NCBI RefSeq assembly: GCF_017302985.1
Contig: NZ_JAFIMU010000010.1
Coordinates: forward strand, 186,001-250,000
Length of the DNA: 64,000 nucleotides
Origin: Corallococcus macrosporus
Lineage (GTDB): Bacteria > Myxococcota > Myxococcia > Myxococcales > Myxococcaceae
Direction of reading: 5' to 3'
Shown: positions 41,701 through 50,104 of the stretch, piece by piece
How positions within the stretch are numbered: the first letter of the stretch is position 1
Layout of the letters: the number at the start of each line of letters is the position of its first letter
Made by a program: the position numbers and the translations under genes
Notes under the pieces: generated by a model
Told to the model about the DNA's origin: nothing
The model's database searches: none
The model's input: only the letters and a program-made list of their open reading frames with translations

Positions 41701-44643
41701 GAGCGAGTCGCGCGTCGTCGCCTTGCGGCCCTTCGCGTCCGTGGCCACCGCCTCCAGCACGTACAGGCCGGGCTCCGCCGGGGTGAACTTGCACTGCTGC
41801 GGCGTCGCCGCGCTCTTCACGCCGCACTTCGCGGCCTCCGTCTCCACGGGCTCCGTGACGGTGAACCACTGGCCGCCGTCGCCCTTCTTGCGGATGGACT
41901 TCCACTCGCGGCGCTTGATGTTCACGTCCACCGCGACGCCGTCCTGGCGCTTGCCCTCGGGCGACACGGCGACCACTTCCAGGCCCACCTCCTTGCCCGC
42001 TTCCGCGAAGCCGGTGGAGAGCAGGCGCAGGCCCGCGTAGACGTCCGCGGGGTGCACGATGATGAGGTTGCGGTTGGCGACGCGCTGGCGGTTGACGTCC
42101 TCCACCTCCGCCTCCAGCGTGTACTGCCACGTCTTGCCGCCCGGCGCGTCCGCGGTGCCCAGCGCCAGCGCCAGTTGGCCCTGCGCGTCCGTGCGCCCGT
42201 CACCGGAGCCGAACGAGTCGCTGCTGTGCTCCGGCTGCTCGTCGTCCCACCACCAGGTGTTCACGCCGAAGGTGAAGGCCTCGTTGCCCGGAGGCGTGAA
42301 GAAGGAGCTCTCGCGCTGCACGTTCCAGCGCACCTGCGCGTCGCCCATGGCGCCGCCGAACAGGTAGCGCGCGTCCACGCGGGCGGTGAGCGGCTCGCCG
42401 GCGGTGACGTCCCGCTTGGGCACGGCCACGTCCACGCGGAACTGCGGCGCGCGGTACTCCTCCACGCGGAAGGTGCCGCCGTAGCTCAGCGACTCGCCGC
42501 CGACCTTCAGCTTCGCGGCGATGTCGTAGAAGCCCAGGGGCAGGTCCTTGCCCAGCTTGAGGTCCGCGCGGAAGGTGCCGTACTTCGTGACGGGGGCCTC
42601 CGTTTGGAAGATCTTCTCGCCGCGCGAGCTGGTCACGGTGATCTGCGCCTTCGCGTTCGCGGGCGGCGACTTGAGCACGCCCAGGCGGCGGTAGCGCGCC
42701 ACGCCCTTGAGCATCACGTCGTCACCGGGGCGGTAGATGCCGCGGTCGGCGAACACGAAGCCCAGGCTGTCCGGGACGCGGCCCTCCCACGCGCTCTGCA
42801 GCGAGAACGCGCCGGGCGACATGCCACCCTCCCACGTGGACAGCGTCACGCCGATGTCCGTGTCCTTCACCGCGGACACCATGGCCCACGGCGTGCTCCA
42901 GGAGGACTCCTCCTTGGGCTTGAGCATCTCCGACAGGCCCGGCACCTTCGCCAGGCCGTTGGCGTCCGTCGTGCCCGTCCAGTGCTCCGTGCCCTGCTTG
43001 TCCCAGAGCGTCAGCTGCGCGTCCGGCACCGGGGCGCCCGTCGCCAGCGACGTCACCCACACCACGCCGGAGGCGGCGCCCAGCTTCGCGTGCACCGCCA
43101 GGTCCGTCACCTGCCCGATGACCCGGCGCGGGTACTTCTGATTCAGCGACGGCGCGTTGAGCCGCGCGAGGAACAGGCCCGTCTTCGCCCCGCTGAACGC
43201 CGGGCGCAGGTCGAGCGGCGAGGTGCGCTGCACATTGCGCTCGGCCTGCGTGCTCACCGTCGTCCGGTAGGGCTCCGAGGACGGCCACTCGTTGGTGTCC
43301 ATGAGCTGCGCGAGCTGCGCGGGGGACAGCGACCACACCTCCGCCTGCACCTCCGGGACGTTGGTGGTCGTCAGCGGGATGGAGCCGTCACCGGACGCCT
43401 CCACCAGCGCCTCGCGCGAGCCCGAGTCGAAGGACGGCTCCACGTCCGACAGCTTCGCCTGGCCCTGGAAGGCGGGGCCCGTCTGGCCGAAGAGATCCTT
43501 GTAGCCCGCGGCGACCTTGATCTTGTACGTGGTGCCGGGGCGGTAGCGGCCGGGCAGCGACACGTAGGGGAACTTCACCTCGGAGCCCGACCACGGCAGC
43601 TGCGTCTGCACGCGCTCCCAGTCGATCTCCGCCTTCGGCTCCAGCGTCACCTTGCCCTTGAGCGAGGCGACGTCCAGCTCGTTGGACGTGAAGAGGATGA
43701 GCGGGCCATAGGAGCACTGCTCCTCGCCCCAGGTGAACACGCACGCGCCGGTGGACTCCACCTTGAGCGCGCCATAGGTGGAGTACGGGCTGCGCACCGC
43801 CTCGCCCATGGGCAGCGGGCCGTCCGTGCCGGTCAGCTCACCGTCCACCACCAGGGTGAACTGCGCGCCCGCGGGCAGCTTCTGCGCGGGCTTCAGCTCG
43901 TACTTCACGCGCCGGTCCTGGGACTTGCGCTCCGGGCCGCTGCCGACCTGCGTCTCCTTCATGTCCGCGTACGCCGTCGCCTTCACCAGCGTGAGCGGCA
44001 CGGGGGCGCCGCTCGCGGGCTCCAGGCGCGCGTGCTGCGCCAGGTCCTTCACGGCCTGGTTGAAGGTCAGCGTGAAGACCTGCTCCGGCTGCACCCAGCG
44101 GAACTGCGGCTCCGGCTGAGAGGACTGGAGGGACGGGCGCGGCGTCTCGAATTGGAAGCTGTACGGCTCCGCCAGCGTGGTGCCGTCCATGGCCTTGAGG
44201 CCCGCGGGCACCGTCACCGTGTACTGCGTTCCCAGCTTCACGGCGGAGCCCGGCACGAACTCCACGCTCGCGGAGCCCAGCCAGCGCCACTCGCCTTCCA
44301 GCGCGGGAGCGATCTTCGCGGGCGCCGCCAGGCCGCGCTCCGCGGCGACGGAGCCCAGGGCGATCATCGGCTTGGTGAAGGTGATGGTCGGCCGGACGTT
44401 GCCGTAGGCCTGGCCTTCGGGCCGCACGGCCGCGATGGCGAGCGGGCCCTGCGCCGCGGCGTCCTGGGCGTCGATCTTCAGCGCGGGAGGCTCGGGCAGC
44501 GGCTCGACGGCGATGCCAGGGGACTTGGAGGACGGAGTCGGCGCGGTGCCGGTCTCCGAAGGGCCGCCCTTCGCGTCCTTGTCGCCCCGCGAACACGCGG
44601 TCGCGACGACAAGGCAGAGGGCCAGCAGGGAGAGTCTGCGCAT
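38746..44643 (-). CDS. Bacterial alpha-2-macroglobulin lipoprotein (YfhM-like) with intact thioester
   Basis: The 1965-residue protein has a lipoprotein signal (LCLVVATAC, Cys17). It consists of serial macroglobulin (MG) domains, with a bait-region and alpha-2-macroglobulin core around 1150-1300. The thioester site GCLEQM has Cys1424 and Gln1427. A toroidal helical domain around the thioester (LVDYPYGCLEQ, FRFWASSDCSSSYASAYATLALA) and a C-terminal MG10-like domain follow. In such proteins proteases cut the bait and become covalently trapped, protecting the periplasm. A disordered acidic insert (EEEGPGEGYEYESEEDLSE) lies near the C-terminus. It is the first gene of an operon with pbpC and the SpoIID gene. 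Confidence 0.95.
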   Translation of the reverse strand: MRRLSLLALCLVVATACSRGDKDAKGGPSETGTAPTPSSKSPGIAVEPLPEPPALKIDAQDAAAQGPLAIAAVRPEGQAYGNVRPTITFTKPMIALGSVAAERGLAAPAKIAPALEGEWRWLGSASVEFVPGSAVKLGTQYTVTVPAGLKAMDGTTLAEPYSFQFETPRPSLQSSQPEPQFRWVQPEQVFTLTFNQAVKDLAQHARLEPASGAPVPLTLVKATAYADMKETQVGSGPERKSQDRRVKYELKPAQKLPAGAQFTLVVDGELTGTDGPLPMGEAVRSPYSTYGALKVESTGACVFTWGEEQCSYGPLILFTSNELDVASLKGKVTLEPKAEIDWERVQTQLPWSGSEVKFPYVSLPGRYRPGTTYKIKVAAGYKDLFGQTGPAFQGQAKLSDVEPSFDSGSREALVEASGDGSIPLTTTNVPEVQAEVWSLSPAQLAQLMDTNEWPSSEPYRTTVSTQAERNVQRTSPLDLRPAFSGAKTGLFLARLNAPSLNQKYPRRVIGQVTDLAVHAKLGAASGVVWVTSLATGAPVPDAQLTLWDKQGTEHWTGTTDANGLAKVPGLSEMLKPKEESSWSTPWAMVSAVKDTDIGVTLSTWEGGMSPGAFSLQSAWEGRVPDSLGFVFADRGIYRPGDDVMLKGVARYRRLGVLKSPPANAKAQITVTSSRGEKIFQTEAPVTKYGTFRADLKLGKDLPLGFYDIAAKLKVGGESLSYGGTFRVEEYRAPQFRVDVAVPKRDVTAGEPLTARVDARYLFGGAMGDAQVRWNVQRESSFFTPPGNEAFTFGVNTWWWDDEQPEHSSDSFGSGDGRTDAQGQLALALGTADAPGGKTWQYTLEAEVEDVNRQRVANRNLIIVHPADVYAGLRLLSTGFAEAGKEVGLEVVAVSPEGKRQDGVAVDVNIKRREWKSIRKKGDGGQWFTVTEPVETEAAKCGVKSAATPQQCKFTPAEPGLYVLEAVATDAKGRKATTRDSLYVTGSGWVSWQRNDTDRIDLVADKQLYDVGETAKVLVKSPYPQADALVTVEREGVLSVRRVKLKGSATALDIPLGEGAIPNVFVGVVLVRGRVEAAKGIESGDDPGRPAVRVGYTQLRVEKKSKRLSVALTPDAQEKRPRDKVTVNVAVKDAAGQGAKSEVTLWAVDEGVLRLTGYKAPDPLDAMFQERGLSVRIGEPLIHLVLRKLYGEKGSRPGGSGGSDTTGSGIRSNFKTTAVFQSVETDDQGNAKVEFTLPDNLTTFRIMAVAVTDADRFGVGESKVQVAKPLLALPALPRLVRVGDKAEAGVVIHTTNPAIKEAKVTAKLTGVRVEGPAEKTVSLDGKAREVRFTFVAEQPGTAVLQFAVAGGGETDAVEQKIPVQLPVGMEAVATYGDTTSERVEGLKPPGGVRPGMGGLTVTMSSTVMGGFDESMNQLVDYPYGCLEQMSSRLVPFVALRELSGKFGVAWTGGSDEQKQAFVRGFLSEDALKTQGTLDPDTVVAATVRKIEALQNHDGGFRFWASSDCSSSYASAYATLALARAKEVGYAVSAGVLDKAKKFLADKVAAGVCSQCAYGCSEVGPETRVFALYTLARMGAPRPSYYNELFEQRQKLPLFARAMLTDAIFVGKGNRTQGQKMLQELLNTAQETAAGVHFQETDAKTYAPLWSSDTRTTAIVLQTLVDVQPDHPYVSKMGRYLASAREGDGRFRNTQEAAFTLMALSEVVRRKETAVPSFEAVVKLGGQVIASADFKGRDMGVKTVQVPVEKLGAADKAQPFTFGVNGTGNLYYGALLRYAPAQLPVDPLDRGIIVQRWFEPYSGGGQAKAARAGELVRVRVRVATPMRRNFVAVDVPLPAGLEPVDTSLASTASLPGPAGSGEEEGPGEGYEYESEEDLSETDEPNNVWATRFWSPFNHTEMRDDRVVFFADELPPGVHVTSFVARATTPGDFVLKPAHAEEMYAPEVFGRSEGGRFPVLMPDEVASK

Positions 44644-44747
44644 GGTGGGGCTCACAGAGTTCCAGGGCGGGCACTCGTGGATGCCCCCCCTGAAAAATGA
44701 CGCGAGCACCGTACCATGGGGCCCCCCGCCCCGCCTTCACTCCCGTG

Positions 44748-44960
44748 TCATCCCGGCAGCAGTGGATCCGTGCCTCGGATTCCGAGCGCTTGAGAGTTCC
44801 GGACCGGGACGGGAACGCGGGTGTAACGCGGCCGGCCATCCAGCATAGGGGGGCCATCCGCGAGCACGGACGTGGGCGCGAAGGCCCGGGCAATGGACAC
44901 GACGCAGCCGCCCAGCAGCTTGCGCCAGTGGGACTTGGGACGGCGAGAGGGTGACGCCAT
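44748..44960 (-). CDS. Possible small basic protein, unknown function
   Basis: A 70-residue frame starts at MASPSRRPKSHWRKLLGG with a well-placed GGAGG six bases upstream of ATG 44960. It continues with GCVVSIARAFAPTSVLADGP, then PMLDGRPRYTRVPVPVRN. A basic N-terminus followed by a moderately hydrophobic stretch could be a signal or amphipathic helix. Codon third positions are G/C-rich like real genes. No family is recognised, and the support is the ribosome site and composition only. It lies between the repeat-containing gene at 45068 and the macroglobulin gene, on the same strand. Confidence 0.45.
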   Translation of the reverse strand: MASPSRRPKSHWRKLLGGCVVSIARAFAPTSVLADGPPMLDGRPRYTRVPVPVRNSQALGIRGTDPLLPG

Positions 44961-45067
44961 GGGTGCCTCCGGCCCGGATGGGGAGACACCAAGGTGGAAG
45001 GGGGGCCGCCCACCGGCCATCGCACCGGTGCGCGAGCACCCCTTCCTTCAACGGACAGTGCCGGGCC

Positions 45068-46507
45068 TCAACCGTGGAGCAGCGTGGCGCCCGCGGCGAG
45101 TCCCAGCAGGAAGGCCACGACGACGAGCAGCAGCACCCAGCGCGCGGCGACGCCCGTGGCACGCGGGGTCTGCGGGCCCACGGTGGCGCGGGTGGGCGCG
45201 GATTCATCCGGCACGAGGATGCGGACCTGGATGGCGGCGGTGCGCAGCACCTCGTCCACGTCGGTGAGGAACTTCTCGTACTCCTCCGGGACGAGCTCCA
45301 GCGGGCTGCCGTGCTGGAACTCGTAGCGCTTGGCCACGGCCTCGTGGTTGCGCAGCGAGGCCTGTCCCTTGGCCACGTCCACCCAGCCCGCGACGAGCGC
45401 CGGCGCGATGCCCTTGCGGTCCACCAGCGAGATGGCCTGCCGGGCCTGCTTGCCGCCCGCGGTGCTGGGGCCCTCGGGTTCGTCCACGCGCAGGATGCGG
45501 TGCGGGGAGCGGCCGTAGATCTTGTGCTGGAGCTCGGCCTTGAGGCGCTCCGCGAGCAGCGCGGAGTGGGTGGCGAACATCGTGCGCAGCTCGGGCGTCT
45601 GCGCGGCCTGGCTCGCCGCCTGCGCGGAGGGAAGCGGCGCGAAGATCATCGGCTCCGGGCGGCTGGCCTTCGCCGGACTGTCGGCGCGCGGCGCGCGAGG
45701 CGGTTCGGAGGCGCTTCCGTCCAGCTCCGCGCCCCGGCCCGCGTGGATGATCTCCGGCAGCGCGAACTCCTCTTCCTTCGCGGCGTCACGGCCACTGCCG
45801 CGAGGGGCGCCACCCGCGCGGGGAGGACGGACGATTTCGGGAAGGCCCTGGCCTTCCTCACGCGCGCCACTCCGGCCCGGACGAATGATCTCCGGAAGGC
45901 CTTCACCTTCCTCGCGCGCGCCACTCCGGCCTTCACGTGCGCCGCCACGACCGGGGCGGACGATCTCAGGAAGCTCCTGTCCCTCTTCGCGCGTCACCGC
46001 CCGGCCCGGGCGAGCCACTTCAGGCCTCCCCTGCCCTTCCTCGCGCGCACCGCCACGTGAGGATCGCCCGCCCTCTCCCGCACCTCCACGCGATGGACGG
46101 AAGGCGGTCTGCGGAGCGGCGAAGCCCTCGTCATCGCCGCCCTCGAGGCCCAGGTCCTCGAGCGCAGGGGGCGGAGGCGGGGGCTTGAGGCCGTCCACGC
46201 GGGTTTCCTCGACGAGGTCCTCGTCGGGAACCGGGGGCGGCGTCATCCGCGTTTCCAGGCCCGTGAACTCGGCGGCGCGCGGGGCCGCGCTCGTGGGTGG
46301 CGCGACGCGCGTCTGGTTGCCCCAGGACTTCCGGCCAGAGCTCCCCGCGGACGCACGGGCCGCCTCCGCGTCCCGCTGCGCGGTAGGCGGCACCTGGGTC
46401 CGCTCGGTGCGGACCTCCTCCGTCTCGTCCAGGTCGTCGTCGAGCGGCGCGACCCGGGTCTCATCGACCCGATCCGACTCGTCGTTCCTGCGGTGCCCCT
46501 TGGCCAT
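45068..46507 (-). CDS. Disordered repeat protein with C-terminal membrane anchor, unknown function
   Basis: The 479-residue protein starts at MAKGHRRNDESDRVDETR. The first 135 residues contain four short (E/Q)TR(V/M) motifs in acidic surroundings. Residues 155-258 hold five copies of a unit close to REEGQGLPEIVRPGR (the last is degenerate, KEEEFALPEIIHAGR), spaced about 17-25 residues. A folded region follows at about 300-445 (LRTMFATHSALLAERLKAEL, EFQHGSPLELVPEEYEKFL), and a single C-terminal helix (WVLLLVVVAFLLGLAAG) ends the protein. The layout suggests a tail-anchored protein with a cytoplasmic repeat array that may be phosphorylated or bound by a partner. No family is recognised. Confidence 0.75.
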   Translation of the reverse strand: MAKGHRRNDESDRVDETRVAPLDDDLDETEEVRTERTQVPPTAQRDAEAARASAGSSGRKSWGNQTRVAPPTSAAPRAAEFTGLETRMTPPPVPDEDLVEETRVDGLKPPPPPPALEDLGLEGGDDEGFAAPQTAFRPSRGGAGEGGRSSRGGAREEGQGRPEVARPGRAVTREEGQELPEIVRPGRGGAREGRSGAREEGEGLPEIIRPGRSGAREEGQGLPEIVRPPRAGGAPRGSGRDAAKEEEFALPEIIHAGRGAELDGSASEPPRAPRADSPAKASRPEPMIFAPLPSAQAASQAAQTPELRTMFATHSALLAERLKAELQHKIYGRSPHRILRVDEPEGPSTAGGKQARQAISLVDRKGIAPALVAGWVDVAKGQASLRNHEAVAKRYEFQHGSPLELVPEEYEKFLTDVDEVLRTAAIQVRILVPDESAPTRATVGPQTPRATGVAARWVLLLVVVAFLLGLAAGATLLHG

Positions 46508-46571
46508 GTGCGTGACCTCTCGCGTCGGACCATAGCGCTTCGTCCGGCCGCCGGGGATGGGCCGTGCCCGG

Positions 46572-47528
46572 TCAGTAGGCTGGCCAGTCCGGGCACACAA
46601 TTTCGATGGAGCCCCCCATCCAGGACGCATAGGCCGCGTCGTCCGCGACGGTGTACGGCTTGCCGTACGTCCGCTCGAAGTGCTCGGCCCAGTGCGGCTG
46701 CGAGCCATCCAGGTCCGTGAAGCCGTACTCGCGCGCCAGCGTCCACGACGCGACCACGCGCCCCGCCCTCCGGTGGACGTCCGGATCCGCCGCCAATGCC
46801 GCCACCGCGCGCCCCACGTACGACGGCGTCTCCGACGCGATGAAGTCCGGGACCTTCTTCACCGCGTCGCGCCAGTTCGACTCCTTCACCCCGAACCCAT
46901 CCAGCATCTCCTCCGAGCGCAGGAACCCCGGCGTCACCGCCAGCGCCGTGATGTTCGTGCGGCGCAGGTCGCGCGACATCGCGAACGCCAACCGGATGAC
47001 CGCCATCTTCGTCACGTCGTACGCGACGCCGCCCCGGTACCCGAACGAGTCCCCGTCCGTCACCTCCACGATGAGCCCCTTGTCGCGCTCCAGCATCAAC
47101 GGCACCGCGTAGCGGCTCGTCACGATGTGCGTGCCCACGGCACGGTCGAGCATGAGCCGGGCCTTCGCTGGCGACTGCTTCCAGAACGGCAGCCCCAGCT
47201 CGTGCAGCGTCTCTCCGCCCCAGATGTCGTTGACCAGCACGTCCAGCTTCCCGGCCTCCGCGCGGACGCGCTGACAAAGCGCCTCCACCTCCTCCTCCAC
47301 GGCGTGGTCCACGCGCACCGCGATGCCCTTCCCGCCCAGCGCCGTCACCTGCTCCGCCGTCTCTTCAATCGTCTCCGGCCGCGAGTCCCCGCTCGCCAGC
47401 CGGCCCCGCACGCTGCGCCCGGTGCAGTACACCGTGGCCCCCGCCGCCCCCAGCATCGTCGCGATTCCCCGGCCCGCGCCCCGCGTCGCTCCCGCGACCA
47501 GGGCCACCTGTCCCTCGAGTGGCTTCAT
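46572..47528 (-). CDS. Short-chain dehydrogenase/reductase
   Basis: The 318-residue Rossmann-fold oxidoreductase has the cofactor loop GATRGAGRGIA near the N-terminus, an Asn-region LDVLVNDIWGG and the Tyr-Lys pair in VAYDVTKMAV. The residue after strand 2 (CTGRS) favours NADP. The C-terminal 80 residues, with SWTLAREYGFTDLDGSQP, are longer than in classical SDRs and resemble the DHRS1-like subgroup. The gene is divergent from a WYL-domain regulator with a dyad in between, which probably controls it. The natural substrate cannot be told. Confidence 0.88.
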   Translation of the reverse strand: MKPLEGQVALVAGATRGAGRGIATMLGAAGATVYCTGRSVRGRLASGDSRPETIEETAEQVTALGGKGIAVRVDHAVEEEVEALCQRVRAEAGKLDVLVNDIWGGETLHELGLPFWKQSPAKARLMLDRAVGTHIVTSRYAVPLMLERDKGLIVEVTDGDSFGYRGGVAYDVTKMAVIRLAFAMSRDLRRTNITALAVTPGFLRSEEMLDGFGVKESNWRDAVKKVPDFIASETPSYVGRAVAALAADPDVHRRAGRVVASWTLAREYGFTDLDGSQPHWAEHFERTYGKPYTVADDAAYASWMGGSIEIVCPDWPAY

Positions 47529-47570
47529 GTCCGTGCTCCCCTTTCACGCGCCACCTTGCACGCCCAATCC

Positions 47571-47585
47571 TGACAACCCCTGTCA
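47571..47585. promoter_or_regulatory. Inverted repeat TGACA-N5-TGTCA, candidate operator of the WYL regulator
   Basis: TGACA (47571-47575) and TGTCA (47581-47585) lie in the 102-bp region between the divergent SDR and YafY-type genes, 43 bp from the SDR start and 45 bp from the regulator start. The position and symmetry fit an operator bound by the regulator dimer. Binding is inferred. Confidence 0.6.
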
Positions 47586-47630
47586 TGATTCGCGGCGCAG
47601 GCTGCACCCCACCTGGAACCCGGAGGGCCC

Positions 47631-48629
47631 ATGCGCGCGGATCGCCTCGTCCACCTCTTGATGCGCCTCCAGGCCCGCCCGCGCAGCACCGTGGGCGAGC
47701 TGGCGCGCGAGCTCCAGGTCTCCAGCCGGACGGTGCACCGCGACCTCGACGCCCTCTCCACGTCGGGCGTCCCCGTCTACGCGACGCGAGGCGCGGCGGG
47801 CGGCGTGGCGCTGATGGAGGGCTGGCGCACGCAGCTCACCGGCCTCACGCGTCCGGAGCTCCAGGCCCTGGCCACGGTGGGAGCCCCCGGCGCGCTGGAC
47901 GACCTGGGCCTGTCCACGCCGCTGCGCACGGGCCTGGTGAAGCTGGCGGCGGCCCTCCCCGCCCTCCAGCAGCCCGCGCTGGAGCACGCGCGCCAGCGGC
48001 TCCACGTGGACGCCTCTGGCTGGTTCACCGGCCGCGAGCCCCTGCCGCACCTGGGCAAGCTGCGCGACGCCGCCTGGCAGGACCGCCGCGTGTCATTGAG
48101 CTACGAGGACTTCGACGGCGCCCGCTCCCGCCGGACGGTGGACCCCTACGGGCTCGTCATCAAGGCGGACCGCTGGTACCTCGTCGCCGGGACGGACAAG
48201 GGCCCCCGCGTCTTCCGGGGCGGGCGCATCGCGGACGTGCGGCTGCGCCCCCAGGGCTTCACCCGTCCCCACGGCTTCGACCTGCCCGCGTTCTGGAAGG
48301 ACTGGTGCGCGAGGTTCGCCGTGGAGCGTCCCCGCTACGACGTCACCCTCTCCTGCACGACGGAAGGCGAAGCGGCGCTGCGGAAGGTGCGTCCCCCGGC
48401 CGACGGTGAGCGCATCGACAAGGCGCCCGCGGCACGCGGTGGGAAGCGGAAGGTGACGCTGGACTTCGAGCGGGAGGCCATCGCGGTCTCCCAGCTGTGC
48501 GAAATCGGGGCGGGCGTGGAGGTGCTCGCCCCGGAACCGCTGCGCCTGCGGCTGGCCGCGCTGGCGGCCTCACTGCAGGCGCTCTACGGCGGGCCCGGCC
48601 AGAAGAGGCCGGGCCGCCGCGCCCGCTAG
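47631..48629 (+). CDS. YafY-family transcriptional regulator (HTH plus WYL domain)
   Basis: The 332-residue regulator has an N-terminal winged helix (STVGELARELQVSSRTVHRDLDAL, in part residues 19-42). A WYL domain at about 130-215 includes the name-giving RWYLVAG and the upstream RTVDPYGLVIKAD, and a WCX-like C-terminal extension (FAVERPRYDVTLSC, VSQLCEIGAGVEVLAPEPLR) follows. WYL regulators sense ligands or nucleic acids and usually repress a neighbouring gene. The divergent SDR is the likely target. It overlaps the 3' end of lpdA by 4 bp on the opposite strand. Proteins like this are often misannotated as DeoR regulators. Confidence 0.9.
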   Translation: MRADRLVHLLMRLQARPRSTVGELARELQVSSRTVHRDLDALSTSGVPVYATRGAAGGVALMEGWRTQLTGLTRPELQALATVGAPGALDDLGLSTPLRTGLVKLAAALPALQQPALEHARQRLHVDASGWFTGREPLPHLGKLRDAAWQDRRVSLSYEDFDGARSRRTVDPYGLVIKADRWYLVAGTDKGPRVFRGGRIADVRLRPQGFTRPHGFDLPAFWKDWCARFAVERPRYDVTLSCTTEGEAALRKVRPPADGERIDKAPAARGGKRKVTLDFEREAIAVSQLCEIGAGVEVLAPEPLRLRLAALAASLQALYGGPGQKRPGRRAR

Positions 48630-50023
48630 AAGTGCAGCGGGTGACCCAGCGTGGCCTCGGCGCCCTCGTGCATGATCTCGGAGAGCGTCGGGTGCGCGTG
48701 GATGGTGTGGGCCAGCTCCTCGGTGGTGATCTCCAGCTTCATCGCGACGCAGGCCTCGGCGAGCAGCTCCGTGGCGTGCGGCCCGATGATGTGGATGCCC
48801 AGCACCTCGTCGTACTTCCGGTCGGAGACGATCTTGATCATGCCGATCGACTCGTTGGAGATGGCCGACTTGGTGACGGCGCCGAAGGGGGCGATGCCCA
48901 CCTTCACGTCGTAGCCGCGCTCCTTGGCCTTCTTCTCCGTGAGGCCCACGGACGCCACCTCGGGGTAGCAGTACGTGGCGGACGGGGTGAGGTCGTAGTT
49001 GATGGGCGCGGGGTTCTTCCCGGCGATGTGCTCCACCACCATCACGCACTCGGCGCTGGCCATGTGCGCCAGCATCGGCGTCGGGATGACGTCGCCAATG
49101 GCGTAGACGTTGGGCTCGCTGGTGCGGCACATCGTGTCGACCTTGATGAAGCCGCGGTCCACCTGGATGGACGTCTTGTTGAGGCCCACGTCCTCGGTGA
49201 CGGGCGCGCGGCCCACCGCCGACAGGAGGATCTCGGCCTCCAGCGTCTTGGTCTCCTCGCCCACCTTCATGGTGACGCGCACGCCGTCCGCCGTGTGCTC
49301 CACCTTCTGCACCGCGGAGCCCGTGTGCACGTCGATGCCGCGGCGGCGGAAGATCTTGTCCAGCTCCTTGGAGATGTCCGCGTCCTCGATGGGGAGCAGC
49401 GCGGGCATGTACTCCACGATGGCCGTCTTGCTGCCCACGTGGTTGAACACGGAGGCGAACTCGCAGCCCACCGCGCCGGCGCCCAGGACGATGATGCTCT
49501 TGGGGATGCGGTCGATGGTCAGGATGGAGTCACTGTTCATCACCCGCTTGTGGTCCACCGCCACGTTCGGCAGGGACTTGGGCACGGAGCCCGTGGCGAT
49601 GATGATGTTCTTCGTCTCCAGGGTCTGCTTGGAGCCGTCCTCCGCCGTGACCTCCACCTTGCCCTTGCCGGCGATGCGCCCGTGGCCCTTCACCACGGTG
49701 ATCTTGTTCTTCTTCATCAGGAAGTCGATGCCGTTGGCACCCTTGGTGACGACCTTGTCCTTGTGCTTCTGGGCGTTGGCCCAGTTCACGGTGGGGTTCG
49801 CCACGTCGATGCCGAAGTCGGACGACTCCTTGATGTGGTGGAAGAGCGACGCCGTCCACAGGAGCGACTTGGTGGGGATGCACCCGCGGTGCAGACACGT
49901 CCCGCCCAGGCGCTTGTCCTTTTCGATGATGGCCGTCTTCAGCCCGAGCTGGGCCGCGCGGATGGCGCCCACATAGCCGCCAGGACCCGAGCCGATGATC
50001 ACCACGTCGAAAGTCTCAGCCAC
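48626..50023 (-). CDS. lpdA: Dihydrolipoyl dehydrogenase (E3)
   Basis: The 465-residue FAD enzyme reoxidises dihydrolipoamide in 2-oxoacid dehydrogenase complexes. The FAD site is VVIIGSGPGGYVGAIRAAQLG, and the redox disulfide is Cys43/Cys48 in GGTCLHRGCIP. The NAD-binding segment is IIVLGAGAVGCEFASVF, the second FAD motif is VYAIGDVIPTPMLAH, and the active-site His-Glu dyad is in HAHPTLSE. The LHRG sequence between the cysteines differs from the common LNVG but occurs in functional homologues. The gene is far from E2 and lipA (16-17 kb) but clearly their partner. It is convergent with the WYL regulator. Confidence 0.96.
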   Translation of the reverse strand: MAETFDVVIIGSGPGGYVGAIRAAQLGLKTAIIEKDKRLGGTCLHRGCIPTKSLLWTASLFHHIKESSDFGIDVANPTVNWANAQKHKDKVVTKGANGIDFLMKKNKITVVKGHGRIAGKGKVEVTAEDGSKQTLETKNIIIATGSVPKSLPNVAVDHKRVMNSDSILTIDRIPKSIIVLGAGAVGCEFASVFNHVGSKTAIVEYMPALLPIEDADISKELDKIFRRRGIDVHTGSAVQKVEHTADGVRVTMKVGEETKTLEAEILLSAVGRAPVTEDVGLNKTSIQVDRGFIKVDTMCRTSEPNVYAIGDVIPTPMLAHMASAECVMVVEHIAGKNPAPINYDLTPSATYCYPEVASVGLTEKKAKERGYDVKVGIAPFGAVTKSAISNESIGMIKIVSDRKYDEVLGIHIIGPHATELLAEACVAMKLEITTEELAHTIHAHPTLSEIMHEGAEATLGHPLHF

Positions 50024-50104
50024 ACACGCCTCCGGTCATTTTTGCGGATGGAACTCGCGGGCGCTGATAACCCCCGGTCCCGGTTGGAATCAAGGAGTTT
50101 GCTC

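Noticed and set aside
38836-44700. 1954-codon open frame on the plus strand antisense to the alpha-2-macroglobulin gene
   Set aside because: It is the codon-complement shadow of a long high-GC gene. The translation is low-complexity in R, H, L, A and G with no domain, while the minus strand shows a complete lipoprotein with a CLEQ thioester.
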